A stretch of DNA of 26,072 nucleotides from contig DCFV01000082.1 of assembly GCA_002314435.1 (NCBI GenBank), forward strand, positions 1-26,072, written 5' to 3'. Below the pieces are notes generated by a model. The model ran no database searches and was not told the origin of the DNA. It was given only the letters and a program-made list of their open reading frames with translations. How positions within the stretch are numbered: the first letter of the stretch is position 1; each line of letters opens with the position of its first letter. This DNA is from Acidobacteriaceae bacterium UBA1795. GTDB taxonomy: Bacteria > Acidobacteriota > Terriglobia > Terriglobales > Acidobacteriaceae. This document shows positions 1-7,690 of this stretch, piece after piece. The translations under genes and the position numbers were made by a program.

Positions 1-372
1 CTCACCGCTAAACGCAGTGAGCTCGGCGGCTTTGCCGGAGCGATGACGCGCCTACGGGGAGCCTATGACGCAATGCACAAGACCAGTCCGGTGGCGCAGC
101 CGCCTGATGCGCTCATCGATGCCATGCAAACCGGTGACCGGCTTGGCTACCACCCCGAGCACGCCGCGGAAGAGATCGCCCACTTCCACGAAGTGCTGCC
201 GAAGGTACAAGCCGCCGTCGACGCGATTGGCAACGGATTTGCGCAGCGTATCGACGATTACATAAAGAACATGAGCCGGGACTGGCGTGTCGCTGACCTG
301 GAGGCGCAGAAGCAGAACCGCCTTGACGCCATCAGCCGGGCTGAAAAGCTGGTGGCAGAAGCGCAAAAGTAG
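1..372 (+). CDS. Unrecognised protein, C-terminal part (5' end outside window)
   Basis: The reading frame is open from base 1 and ends at TAG 370-372, so 123 codons are visible and the true start probably lies to the left. The first in-frame ATG at base 43 has a GGAG only two bases before it, too close for a good ribosome binding site, which favours an internal methionine. The visible part is hydrophilic and looks mostly helical. The last 30 residues are rich in Lys, Glu, Gln and Ala and could form a short coiled coil. I see no signal peptide, membrane segment or catalytic motif. I do not recognise the family. A hairpin follows 19 bases after the stop, which supports a gene end here. Confidence 0.6.
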   Translation, partial: LTAKRSELGGFAGAMTRLRGAYDAMHKTSPVAQPPDALIDAMQTGDRLGYHPEHAAEEIAHFHEVLPKVQAAVDAIGNGFAQRIDDYIKNMSRDWRVADLEAQKQNRLDAISRAEKLVAEAQK

Positions 373-391
373 CGCCTAACCCAACCACAAC

Positions 392-431
392 AAGAGCCGC
401 CACGAAGAGAAGAGTCTTCGCGGCGGCTCTT
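392..431 (+). terminator. Hairpin terminator after the first gene
   Basis: A 10-base arm at 392-401 pairs perfectly with 422-431. After one A/C mismatch, 403-408 pairs with 415-420, leaving a six-base loop. The stem is long and GC-rich, but no clear T-run follows it, so it may be a weak or bidirectional terminator. It separates the partial first gene from the fucosidase gene. Confidence 0.6.
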
Positions 432-482
432 CTGTTGGAAACGATTGCAACCCGCAAGCAAGGCGATTTACGATTCGTGCCT

Positions 483-2156
483 ATGAAGAATCTCGTTCGC
501 TGCCTTGCTCTATTGCCGTTCGTTACTGCGCCGCTGCTTTTTGCGCAGAGCGCCACTTCCGCCGCTCCCAAAGCTGACCCGCTCGCGCCCACTGAAGGCG
601 TCAAGTCGGCCGCCGAAATCGACCACGAGTGGCAGCAGTCGGTCGCAAAGTACGATGCCGAACGCAGCCGCCTTCTGGCTGAGGAACAGAAGCAGGAAAA
701 CGACGGCCCCTATCGCGCCGATTGGGCCACGCTCGAAAAGTACCAGCAGCCGCAGTGGTACAAGGACGCCAAGTTCGGGATATTCATCCACTGGGGCGTC
801 TACTCGGTGCCCGCAGCGGAGAACGAATGGTACCCGCGTAACATGTACCGGCCCGGCGAGGGCGCGTACAAGAACTTCCGCGAGCACTTTGTCCAAGGCG
901 ACGAATCGAAAGGCTACAAGGATCTGATTCCGTTATTTCGGGCCGAGCATTTTGACGCCGCAGCTTGGGCCCGCGTCTTCAAGGAGTCCGGAGCACAATA
1001 CGTCGTCCCCGTCGCAGAGCATCACGACGGCTTCTCCATGTATGACTCCGGACTCAGCGACTGGACCGTGGTCAAAATGGGCCCCAAGCGCGACACGCTC
1101 GGCGAACTTGCCGCCGCCATCCGCGCCGAAGGGTTGCACTTCGGCCTCAGCTCGCATCGCGCGGAGCACAACTTCTTCTATGACGGTGGCCGCTCCATCC
1201 GGTCTGATGTGAACGACCCGAAGTATGCCTCGCTCTACGGACCCGCGCACCATTGGTTCGAGGCCAAAGGCGACAACCATGATCTCTCCAACGACTGGAC
1301 CTGGGTGAGCGACGCCTGGACGCGCGACTGGCTCGCGCGCGACACCGAACTCATCGAGAAGTATAAGCCCGATGTCGTCTACTTTGACTGGTGGATCGGC
1401 CAGCCCAACTTCCGTCGCGCTGTGGCTCAGTTTACTGCGTTCTACTACAACTACGCAGCCGCGCACGGCTATACCGGCGTCGTTGACTTCAAGGACTACT
1501 CGCTCGACTGGAAGGCCGGCGTGCGCGACTTCGAGCGCGGCCAGCAGGACCACATCATCGCCGACCACTGGCAGACCGATACGTCGATCTCCGACGCCAG
1601 TTGGGGCTACATCGAGCACGACACCTTCAAGACGCCCTCCTTCCTTATCGATCAGCTCATCGACATCGTGAGCAAGAACGGCAACCTGCTGCTCAACTTC
1701 GGCCCGCGCTCCGACGGCACCATTCCCGATGAAGTGCAGGCCACTCTGCGCACCATGGGAGCATGGCTTAATGTCAACGGTGAAGCCATCTACGCAACTA
1801 CGCCGTGGAAGTCATTCGGTGAAGGTCCCACGCAAGTCACCGCAGGCGCCTTTCACGACACCGACACCAAGCCCTACACGCCCGAAGATTTTCGCTTCAC
1901 GGCGAAGGGCTCCACGGTCTACGTTCTCGGCATGGCCTGCCCGCCCAAGGAAGGCGAGAAGGCAGGCCAAGTAACAATTCGTTCGCTGGGCTGGGCGCAC
2001 GAGGGCGCGTCAGTGCCCATCGCTAAAGTCGAGCTGCTCGGCTCGACTGACAAGGTTACGTGGACGCAGGGCGCTGATGCGCTCCGGGCCTCGCTGCCCG
2101 TCGACGCGCAGTGCCAGTATGCTTATGCGTTGAAGCTCACACCCGCAGCGCAATAG
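483..2156 (+). CDS. Exported alpha-L-fucosidase, GH29 family
   Basis: A 557-residue secreted glycoside hydrolase expected to remove terminal alpha-L-fucose from glycans with retention of configuration. The start at 483 is chosen because it begins directly with a Sec signal peptide (MKNLVRCLALLPF, cleavage near FAQS). An in-frame TTG at 435 would put 16 polar residues before it. The ribosome binding site is weak at either start. GH29 hallmarks are GIFIHWG around H103, EHHDGF at about 179-184, and VVYFDWW, whose D302 is the expected nucleophile. Residues from about 470 to the end form a beta-rich C-terminal domain. The gene lies 11 bases before the GH32 gene, whose Shine-Dalgarno site overlaps this stop codon, so the two are probably co-transcribed. 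The family call is firm. The natural substrate is not known. Confidence 0.93.
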   Translation: MKNLVRCLALLPFVTAPLLFAQSATSAAPKADPLAPTEGVKSAAEIDHEWQQSVAKYDAERSRLLAEEQKQENDGPYRADWATLEKYQQPQWYKDAKFGIFIHWGVYSVPAAENEWYPRNMYRPGEGAYKNFREHFVQGDESKGYKDLIPLFRAEHFDAAAWARVFKESGAQYVVPVAEHHDGFSMYDSGLSDWTVVKMGPKRDTLGELAAAIRAEGLHFGLSSHRAEHNFFYDGGRSIRSDVNDPKYASLYGPAHHWFEAKGDNHDLSNDWTWVSDAWTRDWLARDTELIEKYKPDVVYFDWWIGQPNFRRAVAQFTAFYYNYAAAHGYTGVVDFKDYSLDWKAGVRDFERGQQDHIIADHWQTDTSISDASWGYIEHDTFKTPSFLIDQLIDIVSKNGNLLLNFGPRSDGTIPDEVQATLRTMGAWLNVNGEAIYATTPWKSFGEGPTQVTAGAFHDTDTKPYTPEDFRFTAKGSTVYVLGMACPPKEGEKAGQVTIRSLGWAHEGASVPIAKVELLGSTDKVTWTQGADALRASLPVDAQCQYAYALKLTPAAQ

Positions 2157-2167
2157 GGAGGCGTGCG

Positions 2168-3663
2168 ATGCAAGTCAGCCGCCGTCGTTTCGTGCAGCTC
2201 GCTGGTCTCGGTGTCGCCACCCCGGCGCTCGCTTCTGCCCGCGCTACGCATGCGGCTGTGGCCGATCCTGCTGCGCACCTTGCCTTTGATCCACTACGTC
2301 CGGAGTACCATCTACTGCCGCCGCACAACTGGATGAACGATCCCAACGGGCCGATCTGGTGGAAAGGGAAGTACCACCTCTTCTATCAGCTCAACCCGAA
2401 CGCAGCCGTTTGGGGTGACATGCACTGGGGCCACGCCGTGAGCACCGACATGGTGCACTGGCGCCACCTGCCCATCGCACTCGCGCCAACCCCAGGTGGC
2501 GCGGACAGCGAAGGCTGCTTTAGCGGCTCGGCGGTAGTGCACAATGGCGTGCCCACGTTCATCTATACCGGCGTGCAGAATGCGCCGCCCGAGCTTGTCA
2601 CACAGCACGACGGCGCCAATAGGCTGCGAGAAACTCAGATGCTGGCGACTGCGGCAGACGGCGATCTGCTGCGCTGGAACAAGCTCGAGCAGCCGGTGAT
2701 TGCCATGCCCCCGCGGACGTCAGTATCACTGGCTTTCGCGACCCGTGCCCGTGGCCTGAGGACAATGCATGGTATCTGGGCGTGGGCTCAGGTGAGCGCG
2801 GCAAAGGCGGCTGCGTGCTGCTCTATCGCTCACAGGACCTGCGACTGTGGAAGTATCTGCACAAACTCGCCGAGGGAAAGGCAAACGGCAAGCAGAGCGC
2901 CAATCCGTGCGATAGCGGCGAGATGTGGGAATGTCCAGATTTCTTTCCGCTCGGGGATCGCCACTGCCTGCTCTACTCCACTGAAGGCAAGGTTATCTGG
3001 ACCACCGGCCACTACGACGCGCAAACGCATCGCTACACGGCACAACACGAGGGTGTGCTCGACCGCGGTGCTTATTATGCCCCCAAGAGCTTCCTTACAC
3101 CCGATGGCCGTCGCATCCTGTGGGGTTGGATTCAGGAGACGCGCCCGCAGGCCGAGTTTGAAGCAGCAGGCTGGTCGGGTGTCATGTCGCTTCCGCGCGT
3201 TCTGGGTGTTGATGCGCAAGGACGCCTTACTATGACGCCAGCCGTTGAAGTAGATATCCTGCGCGGCGCGAGGATAATGCCAGCGACGCAAAAGAACGGC
3301 GTCTGGCAATGGAATTTGCCGGCTCTGGGTTGCGAGTTGATCCTGAGCGCGAGCGAGCCTACTACAGTGCGCTTGCGTACTCGTGGAACCCCTGTGTGGA
3401 AGCTGCGCTTCGATCCAGCACAGGGCACCGTGAACTGCGGCGAGTTGAAGTTCTCCGTTCCCGCGTCGGCCTCCCCGTCTTCAATGCGCGTTTTTCTTGA
3501 CGGTTCGGTGCTTGAGACATTCATCGGTGCAGGCGAAGCGCTCACCAGCCGTGTGTATGCGCTTGAGCCAGGGAAAACGCAACTTGAGGTTGAAGCCAGC
3601 AGCACAAGTGTGCCCATGCTGGTTGCCCTTCTGGCAATTTCGCAGGACCGCATGACGCACTGA
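2168..3663 (+). pseudogene. Tat-exported GH32 beta-fructosidase (levanase/inulinase type), interrupted by a one-base frameshift
   Basis: ATG 2168 follows a strong AGGGAGG site. The N-terminus carries a twin-arginine signal (SRRRFVQLAGLGVA). The first part contains the GH32 motif WMNDPNG with nucleophile D58, and FSGS. Continuity is lost at a run of five C at 2708-2712. The family sequence resumes in the other frame at about 2713 with GFRDP (R191, D192 in the repaired protein) and MWECPDFF, whose E255 is the expected acid/base. A beta-sandwich C-terminal domain follows, ending at TGA 3663. Adding one base to the C run restores a 498-residue enzyme with all three catalytic residues, a normal length. 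The break may be a real mutation or a homopolymer undercall. The intact enzyme would release fructose from fructans or sucrose. It is probably in one operon with the fucosidase. Confidence 0.88.
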
Positions 3664-3680
3664 GCCTACCGCCGCATATC

Positions 3681-4499
3681 ATGTACCATCAAGGCATGGC
3701 CTTGGTGGAGCTGGAAGCGGTATCGAAGAGCTATCCGCGCCGCTCGGGACTTCGCACTGAACTGCATCCGGTTGTGCAGGATATTTCGCTCACAATCGAA
3801 AAGGGCGAAACACTCGGCCTCGTCGGCGAGTCAGGCTCGGGCAAAACCACGGTGGCGCGCATGATCCTCGGCCTCGTCCAGCCCACCTCGGGCAGCGTGC
3901 GCGTTGACGGCGTCGATGTTGCACGTGCCTCCGCCGCTGAATTGCGCAGCTTGCGCCGCCAGATGCAACCCGTCTTTCAGGATCCCTTTGCTGCGCTCAA
4001 TCCGCGCATGACCGTGCTCCAGGTCGTCACCGAGCCGTGGCTTATTCATTGCGACGACGAGCGTAGCCCGCGCGGCAAAGCTGCACAACGCACGGCGGCC
4101 GTCGAACTGCTTATGAATGTGGGCCTCGAAGAGTCCGCACTGGCACGTTATCCGCACGAGTTCTCCGGTGGCCAGCGGCAGCGCATCAACATAGCGCGCG
4201 CCCTCGCGCTGCGCCCCGGATTTCTGATATTGGATGAGCCGGTCAGCGCGCTCGATGTGAGCGTAGGCGCTCAAATCGTCAACCTGCTGCGCCAGTTGCA
4301 GCGCGACCATGGGCTGACCTATCTGTTTATCTCGCATTCCATGCCGCTCGTGCGCTACCTCAGCACCCGGATCGCGGTCATGGAGCGCGGCCGCCTGGTG
4401 GAGACCGGCGAAGCCGAGACGTTGTGCGCCGCGCCGCGCGAGGCATACACGAGCCAGCTGCTGGCGGCCACGCCGGAGCTGCCCTCCAGCGCGGCCTAG
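3681..4499 (+). CDS. ABC transporter ATP-binding protein, oligopeptide/dipeptide type (OppF/DppF-like)
   Basis: A 272-residue cytoplasmic ATPase subunit. In this numbering the Walker A motif GESGSGKTT is at 49-57, the Q-loop at VFQDPFAALNPR, the signature SGGQRQR at 162-168, Walker B FLILDEP at 181-187, and the switch histidine in ISHS at 219. The Q-loop and signature wording is typical of the OppF/DppF/GsiA group, which powers peptide or glycoside uptake. The start is uncertain: ATG 3681 has no ribosome binding site, and ATG 3696 (giving MALVELEAVSK) has AAGG too close to it. The first 15 residues after 3696 align better with the family. No permease or binding protein lies nearby, which is unusual for this class. 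It is probably transcribed with the GH32 gene 17 bases upstream. Confidence 0.88.
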   Translation: MYHQGMALVELEAVSKSYPRRSGLRTELHPVVQDISLTIEKGETLGLVGESGSGKTTVARMILGLVQPTSGSVRVDGVDVARASAAELRSLRRQMQPVFQDPFAALNPRMTVLQVVTEPWLIHCDDERSPRGKAAQRTAAVELLMNVGLEESALARYPHEFSGGQRQRINIARALALRPGFLILDEPVSALDVSVGAQIVNLLRQLQRDHGLTYLFISHSMPLVRYLSTRIAVMERGRLVETGEAETLCAAPREAYTSQLLAATPELPSSAA

Positions 4500-4510
4500 C
4501 GAGAACCGTG

Positions 4511-5323
4511 CTACTGCTGCGGTGTCGTGGGGGGCGTCGCAGGCTGTGCCGGGGCCGTGGTAGCCGCGGGCTCAGCCGGTTTGGCCGGGGCGGCAGGAGA
4601 TGCTGAGGGCGTCTGGGTTCCCGGACTCACCGCCGAATGGTTCGACGGCATCGGACGGCCCGGCATCGCTCCCATCGCTGGATGTCCTTGCGGCATCTGC
4701 ACGTCGGTCACTTCCACCAACTCGATATCGAAGATCAGATCCGCCTTGGGAGGAATGCCAGGATGAGCGGCGTCAGGGCCGGGCCGACCCTTGGAGCCAT
4801 AGGCCAGTTGCCAGGGAATGAACAGCCGCCGCTTGCCGCCGATCTTCATGCCCGCGAAGCCCTCATCGAAGCCCGGAATTACGCGCCCGTAGCCCTGCGG
4901 GAACGCGATCGGCTCCGGATCGCCCAGCTTCGGTTTCCCGTCGTCGCCGAGCACCGGTTTCCCGTCCTTGTCCTTCAGCGGCTGGCGGCGGTCGTCCGAG
5001 GAGTCGAACTTGTGCCCATCTGCAGCCAGGTAGCCCGTGTACATTACGTGGTAAATCTTGTTTGGCTCGGCCTCGGCCCCGGTACCCAACTTGATGTCCT
5101 CATAGCGCAGCGAAAAGGCCGTCTTCACGACTCCGCGCACGCGTGGCACGCCCGGCGGCAGCGTCACGCCTGCCGGAACAGTCTTTGCCGCCGTTGCAGG
5201 CATTGCCGCAGCGGCGGATTTGGCCGTCGCTGCGGATTTGGGTGCAGTTTGCGCTCCGGCGGCAACAGCCGCAGCAGCAAGAATCAACGCCGGAAATCCA
5301 AATCTCATTGGGTAAAACTCCAT
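4511..5323 (-). CDS. Exported FKBP-type peptidyl-prolyl cis-trans isomerase
   Basis: A 270-residue protein predicted to catalyse proline isomerisation during folding outside the cytoplasm. The start at 5323 is supported by GAGGAGAAGG about three bases before the ATG. A second ATG at 5308 would also leave a signal peptide. Residues 6-25 form an alanine-rich signal sequence, followed by an Ala/Thr/Lys linker to about 60. The FKBP domain covers about 72-206: VMYTGYL 93-99, FDSS near 106, VIPGFDEGF near 148-156, GGKRRLFIPWQLAYG 162-176 and IPPKADLIFDIELVEV 190-205. The flap carries an insertion with two eight-residue DGKPxLGD repeats at about 118-135. A low-complexity Pro/Ala/Thr tail runs from 210 to the end. 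It converges on the ABC gene with an 11-base gap. Confidence 0.92.
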   Translation of the reverse strand: MEFYPMRFGFPALILAAAAVAAGAQTAPKSAATAKSAAAAMPATAAKTVPAGVTLPPGVPRVRGVVKTAFSLRYEDIKLGTGAEAEPNKIYHVMYTGYLAADGHKFDSSDDRRQPLKDKDGKPVLGDDGKPKLGDPEPIAFPQGYGRVIPGFDEGFAGMKIGGKRRLFIPWQLAYGSKGRPGPDAAHPGIPPKADLIFDIELVEVTDVQMPQGHPAMGAMPGRPMPSNHSAVSPGTQTPSASPAAPAKPAEPAATTAPAQPATPPTTPQQ

Positions 5324-5437
5324 TCGCCTTCTCCTCGCGAGTTTAACAGGGCGCTCCGCGCACTGAGTCTCTCAGTCCGAACCGGTAAAGCACGATGGCC
5401 TTATGCGTCTTTATGCGCCGTAACCGTAGACTGAGGT

Positions 5438-6232
5438 ATGCCTCCCGGTTTGTCACATATTCTCCATATTCTCTGGCTCCCTGTTGCTTCGTTTCTCGCC
5501 GGCGTGCTGAACACCATCGCCGGTGGCGGTTCGTTCCTCTCCCTGCCCGCGCTCATCGCCAGCACTTCCGCCATGGGCGTAGGCGCGGTCACCGCACAAG
5601 CCACCAATACCGTCGCGCTGTGGCCTGGTCAGCTCACGTCACTGGTTGCCTTTCGCAAGCAACTCGCAAAATACGGCTGGAGCCTCTTGCCGCTCAGCGC
5701 GGCATCTGGCTTGGGCGGATGGCTCGGCGGCCTTCTGCTGCTCCACACTGGCAACCGCATGTTTCGCGTGCTGCTTCCATGGCTGCTTCTGTTCGCAGCA
5801 GTTATGTTTGTGCTCAGCTTTCCCTTGGGCAAGTGGCTACAGACGCTCTCTGGCGGCGAGCGCTACAACAAGTGGCTGCTCTTTGGCATGGTCCTGGTCA
5901 GCGTTTACGTGGGCTACTTCGGTGCCGGCGGCGGCTTTCTGGTCATGGCCCTCTTCGGCCTCTGCGGAGTCCACGACATCCACGAGATGAACGCGCTCAA
6001 AGTCATCACAGCCGCTGTTTCCATCGGCATTCCAGCGTTCACCTTTATCACTGCCGGCCGAGTGCAGTGGCGCTTTTGTCTCGTGATGGCCATTCTTGCC
6101 GGCTTTGGCGGCTATCTTGGTGCCCACTACAGCCGCAAGGTCAATCAGCGCGTGATGCGCTGGACCGTCGCCACAATAGGCTTCGTCACTGCGGGGTATT
6201 TCTTCGTGCTTAACGCAGTTCAGCACCCGTAG
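5438..6232 (+). CDS. TauE/SafE family membrane permease (anion/sulfonate export type)
   Basis: A 264-residue integral membrane protein with about eight hydrophobic segments. Family features are the N-terminal AGVLNTIAGGGSFLSLPAL with an early glycine cluster, and its internal echo VGYFGAGGGFLVMAL near 160-175. The two halves reflect the inverted repeat usual in TauE/SafE carriers. Members move sulfite, sulfoacetate or related organic anions, but the substrate cannot be read from the sequence. ATG 5438 has a GAGG close upstream. The 114-base gap to the divergent FKBP gene must hold both promoters. It converges on the M20 peptidase gene 27 bases downstream. Confidence 0.9.
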   Translation: MPPGLSHILHILWLPVASFLAGVLNTIAGGGSFLSLPALIASTSAMGVGAVTAQATNTVALWPGQLTSLVAFRKQLAKYGWSLLPLSAASGLGGWLGGLLLLHTGNRMFRVLLPWLLLFAAVMFVLSFPLGKWLQTLSGGERYNKWLLFGMVLVSVYVGYFGAGGGFLVMALFGLCGVHDIHEMNALKVITAAVSIGIPAFTFITAGRVQWRFCLVMAILAGFGGYLGAHYSRKVNQRVMRWTVATIGFVTAGYFFVLNAVQHP

Positions 6233-6259
6233 CGGACCATCGCGACTGGGCTCAGGGTG

Positions 6260-7426
6260 TCAGCTGGCCAGAAGCACGGCCAGAAGCGCCGTACGCGGTG
6301 CCAGGTGCTCCAACAGCACCGACTCGTGGCTTGCGTGCGCGCTCTCGCCCACTGCGCCCATGCCATCCAGCGTCGGGACGCCCAGCGCCGAGGTGAAGTT
6401 GCCGTCTGAGGCGCCGCCCGTGGCCGCTTCTTCCAAGTCCAGTCCCAGCCCCACGGCCAGTGCACGCGCCTGTTGGTAGAGCCGTACGGTGCCGCGCGTG
6501 CGCTCCATTGGCGGGCGGTTGATGCCGCCCGTCACGGTCAACGCGCAGCGCCTGTCCTCGGCCTTCAGCGCAGCAAACTTGCGCTCGATACGCGCCGCGT
6601 CGCCTTTGCGCGCAATGCGCACATCCACCTCGGCCCAAGCTTCGGCCGGAATCACGTTGGTCTTGGTGCCGCCGCCAGCCGTGCCTACGCTGACGGTCAG
6701 GCCGCGTTTGAGGTCCGTCCAACCGCTCACCGTCTCGATCACGCGCGCCAGCTCACGCAGCGCACTGGCGCCCTTCTCAAAATCCACACCCGCGTGTGCA
6801 GCCTTGCCCTGGATCTCGATGAGCCAGTCCCCCGTGCCCTTGCGTGCAGTCTTATAAGCCAGCCCCTGCGCAGGCTCCAGCACATAGACCGCTGAGCACG
6901 CAGCCGCCAGAGCTTCAGTGATGGGCCGTGAAATCGGACTGCCCACTTCCTCGTCGGAGTTGAGCAACAGCACGATCTCGCGTTGCAGCAACTCGGCTTC
7001 GGCCAGCATCTCCAGGGCTGTCAGCGCCATTGCCACGCCGGTTTTCATGTCTAGCGTGCCCGGTCCCCATAACCGCCCGTCGGCAACCCGGCAAGGCATC
7101 AGCTCCACTGTGCCCAGCGGCCACACGGTGTCCAGGTGTCCGAGCAACAGAATAGGCTTCTCGCCGGAGCCAGCTCGGTGGCGCGGCCCAAACCGCGCTT
7201 CCAGCACATTGCCGTAAGCCCGCTGGCGATGCAGCTTCACCCGACCCCCCATTGAGCGGATATGTTCCGTCGTAAGAGCGACGCAAGCGTCCACTGCAGC
7301 CTTCTGGTCCGAGGGCGACTCGGCCAACACCAGTCGCCGGGTCAGGTCGACGAGCGCAGGTTGCTTGCGGCGCGCGCCAGCCAGCAGAGCGCGCATGGGA
7401 ACAGGGAGCGTGGAGTTAAAGGACAT
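6260..7426 (-). CDS. M20 family metallopeptidase (glutamate carboxypeptidase G2-like)
   Basis: A 388-residue cytoplasmic zinc hydrolase without a signal peptide. ATG 7426 is chosen because GAGGA lies 10 bases upstream. An in-frame TTG at 7450 would add eight residues. Metal and catalytic positions of the M20 family are visible: H97 and D99 in LLGHLDTV, bridging D126 in GPGTLDMKTG, catalytic E159 and ligand E160 in SDEEVGS, E184 in LEPA, and a C-terminal histidine near 367 in SAHASHESV. A dimerisation domain covers roughly 190-300. The closest group is carboxypeptidase G2/ArgE-DapE, cleaving C-terminal glutamate or N-acyl amino acids. The exact substrate is open. The gene is divergent from lpxC. 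Confidence 0.9.
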   Translation of the reverse strand: MSFNSTLPVPMRALLAGARRKQPALVDLTRRLVLAESPSDQKAAVDACVALTTEHIRSMGGRVKLHRQRAYGNVLEARFGPRHRAGSGEKPILLLGHLDTVWPLGTVELMPCRVADGRLWGPGTLDMKTGVAMALTALEMLAEAELLQREIVLLLNSDEEVGSPISRPITEALAAACSAVYVLEPAQGLAYKTARKGTGDWLIEIQGKAAHAGVDFEKGASALRELARVIETVSGWTDLKRGLTVSVGTAGGGTKTNVIPAEAWAEVDVRIARKGDAARIERKFAALKAEDRRCALTVTGGINRPPMERTRGTVRLYQQARALAVGLGLDLEEAATGGASDGNFTSALGVPTLDGMGAVGESAHASHESVLLEHLAPRTALLAVLLAS

Positions 7427-7608
7427 CGGTAAACCGTCCTCACAGTGCAATCAAAAGTCCTTTCGATTCTACGCCGAAGCCTTGTTCAGAATTGTTTTTT
7501 TGCTGCTTCTGTTGCACCCGCGGGCACCTCCGACCTCTCATCAGGCGGCTGATTCCGTGGAAGTTGGACATATAGAAGCGCGAAGTGCGGCCATTCTGGC
7601 CCAAAAGT

Positions 7609-7669
7609 GTTGCAAAATTGCCACAATCAGATTTCGCATTTGCCGTCTAATCTAGCGGTTGCAAATTTG
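7609..7669 (+). promoter_or_regulatory. Pair of near-identical palindromic sites upstream of lpxC
   Basis: GTTGCAAAATTG at 7609-7620 and GTTGCAAATTTG at 7658-7669 match at 11 of 12 bases and start 49 bases apart. Each has a short palindromic core (GCAA-AA-TTGC, and GCAAATTTG followed by T). They lie between the likely TTG start of lpxC and the divergent M20 gene. They could be operators or part of the promoter region. I could not place a convincing -35/-10 pair around them. Confidence 0.3.
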
Positions 7670-7690
7670 TCCGCAGTTGGAGACGTTAGT

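Noticed and set aside
933..1619. A 228-residue open frame antisense to the fucosidase gene
   Set aside because: Shadow frame caused by third-position GC bias. The fucosidase motifs lie on the other strand.
2111..2167. GTG start at 2111 for the GH32 gene
   Set aside because: It lies within the fucosidase gene and would bury the twin-arginine signal. ATG 2168 has AGGGAGG at proper spacing.
2700..2720. Programmed -1 ribosomal frameshift in the GH32 gene
   Set aside because: The heptamer before the break is not of X-XXY-YYZ form and I see no strong downstream pseudoknot. GH32 enzymes are not known to use recoding.
4930..4985. Calcium-binding EF-hand-like loop in the FKBP insertion (DKDGKPVLGDD)
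   Set aside because: The first ligand position is a leucine and there is no flanking helix pair, so the EF-hand pattern is not met.
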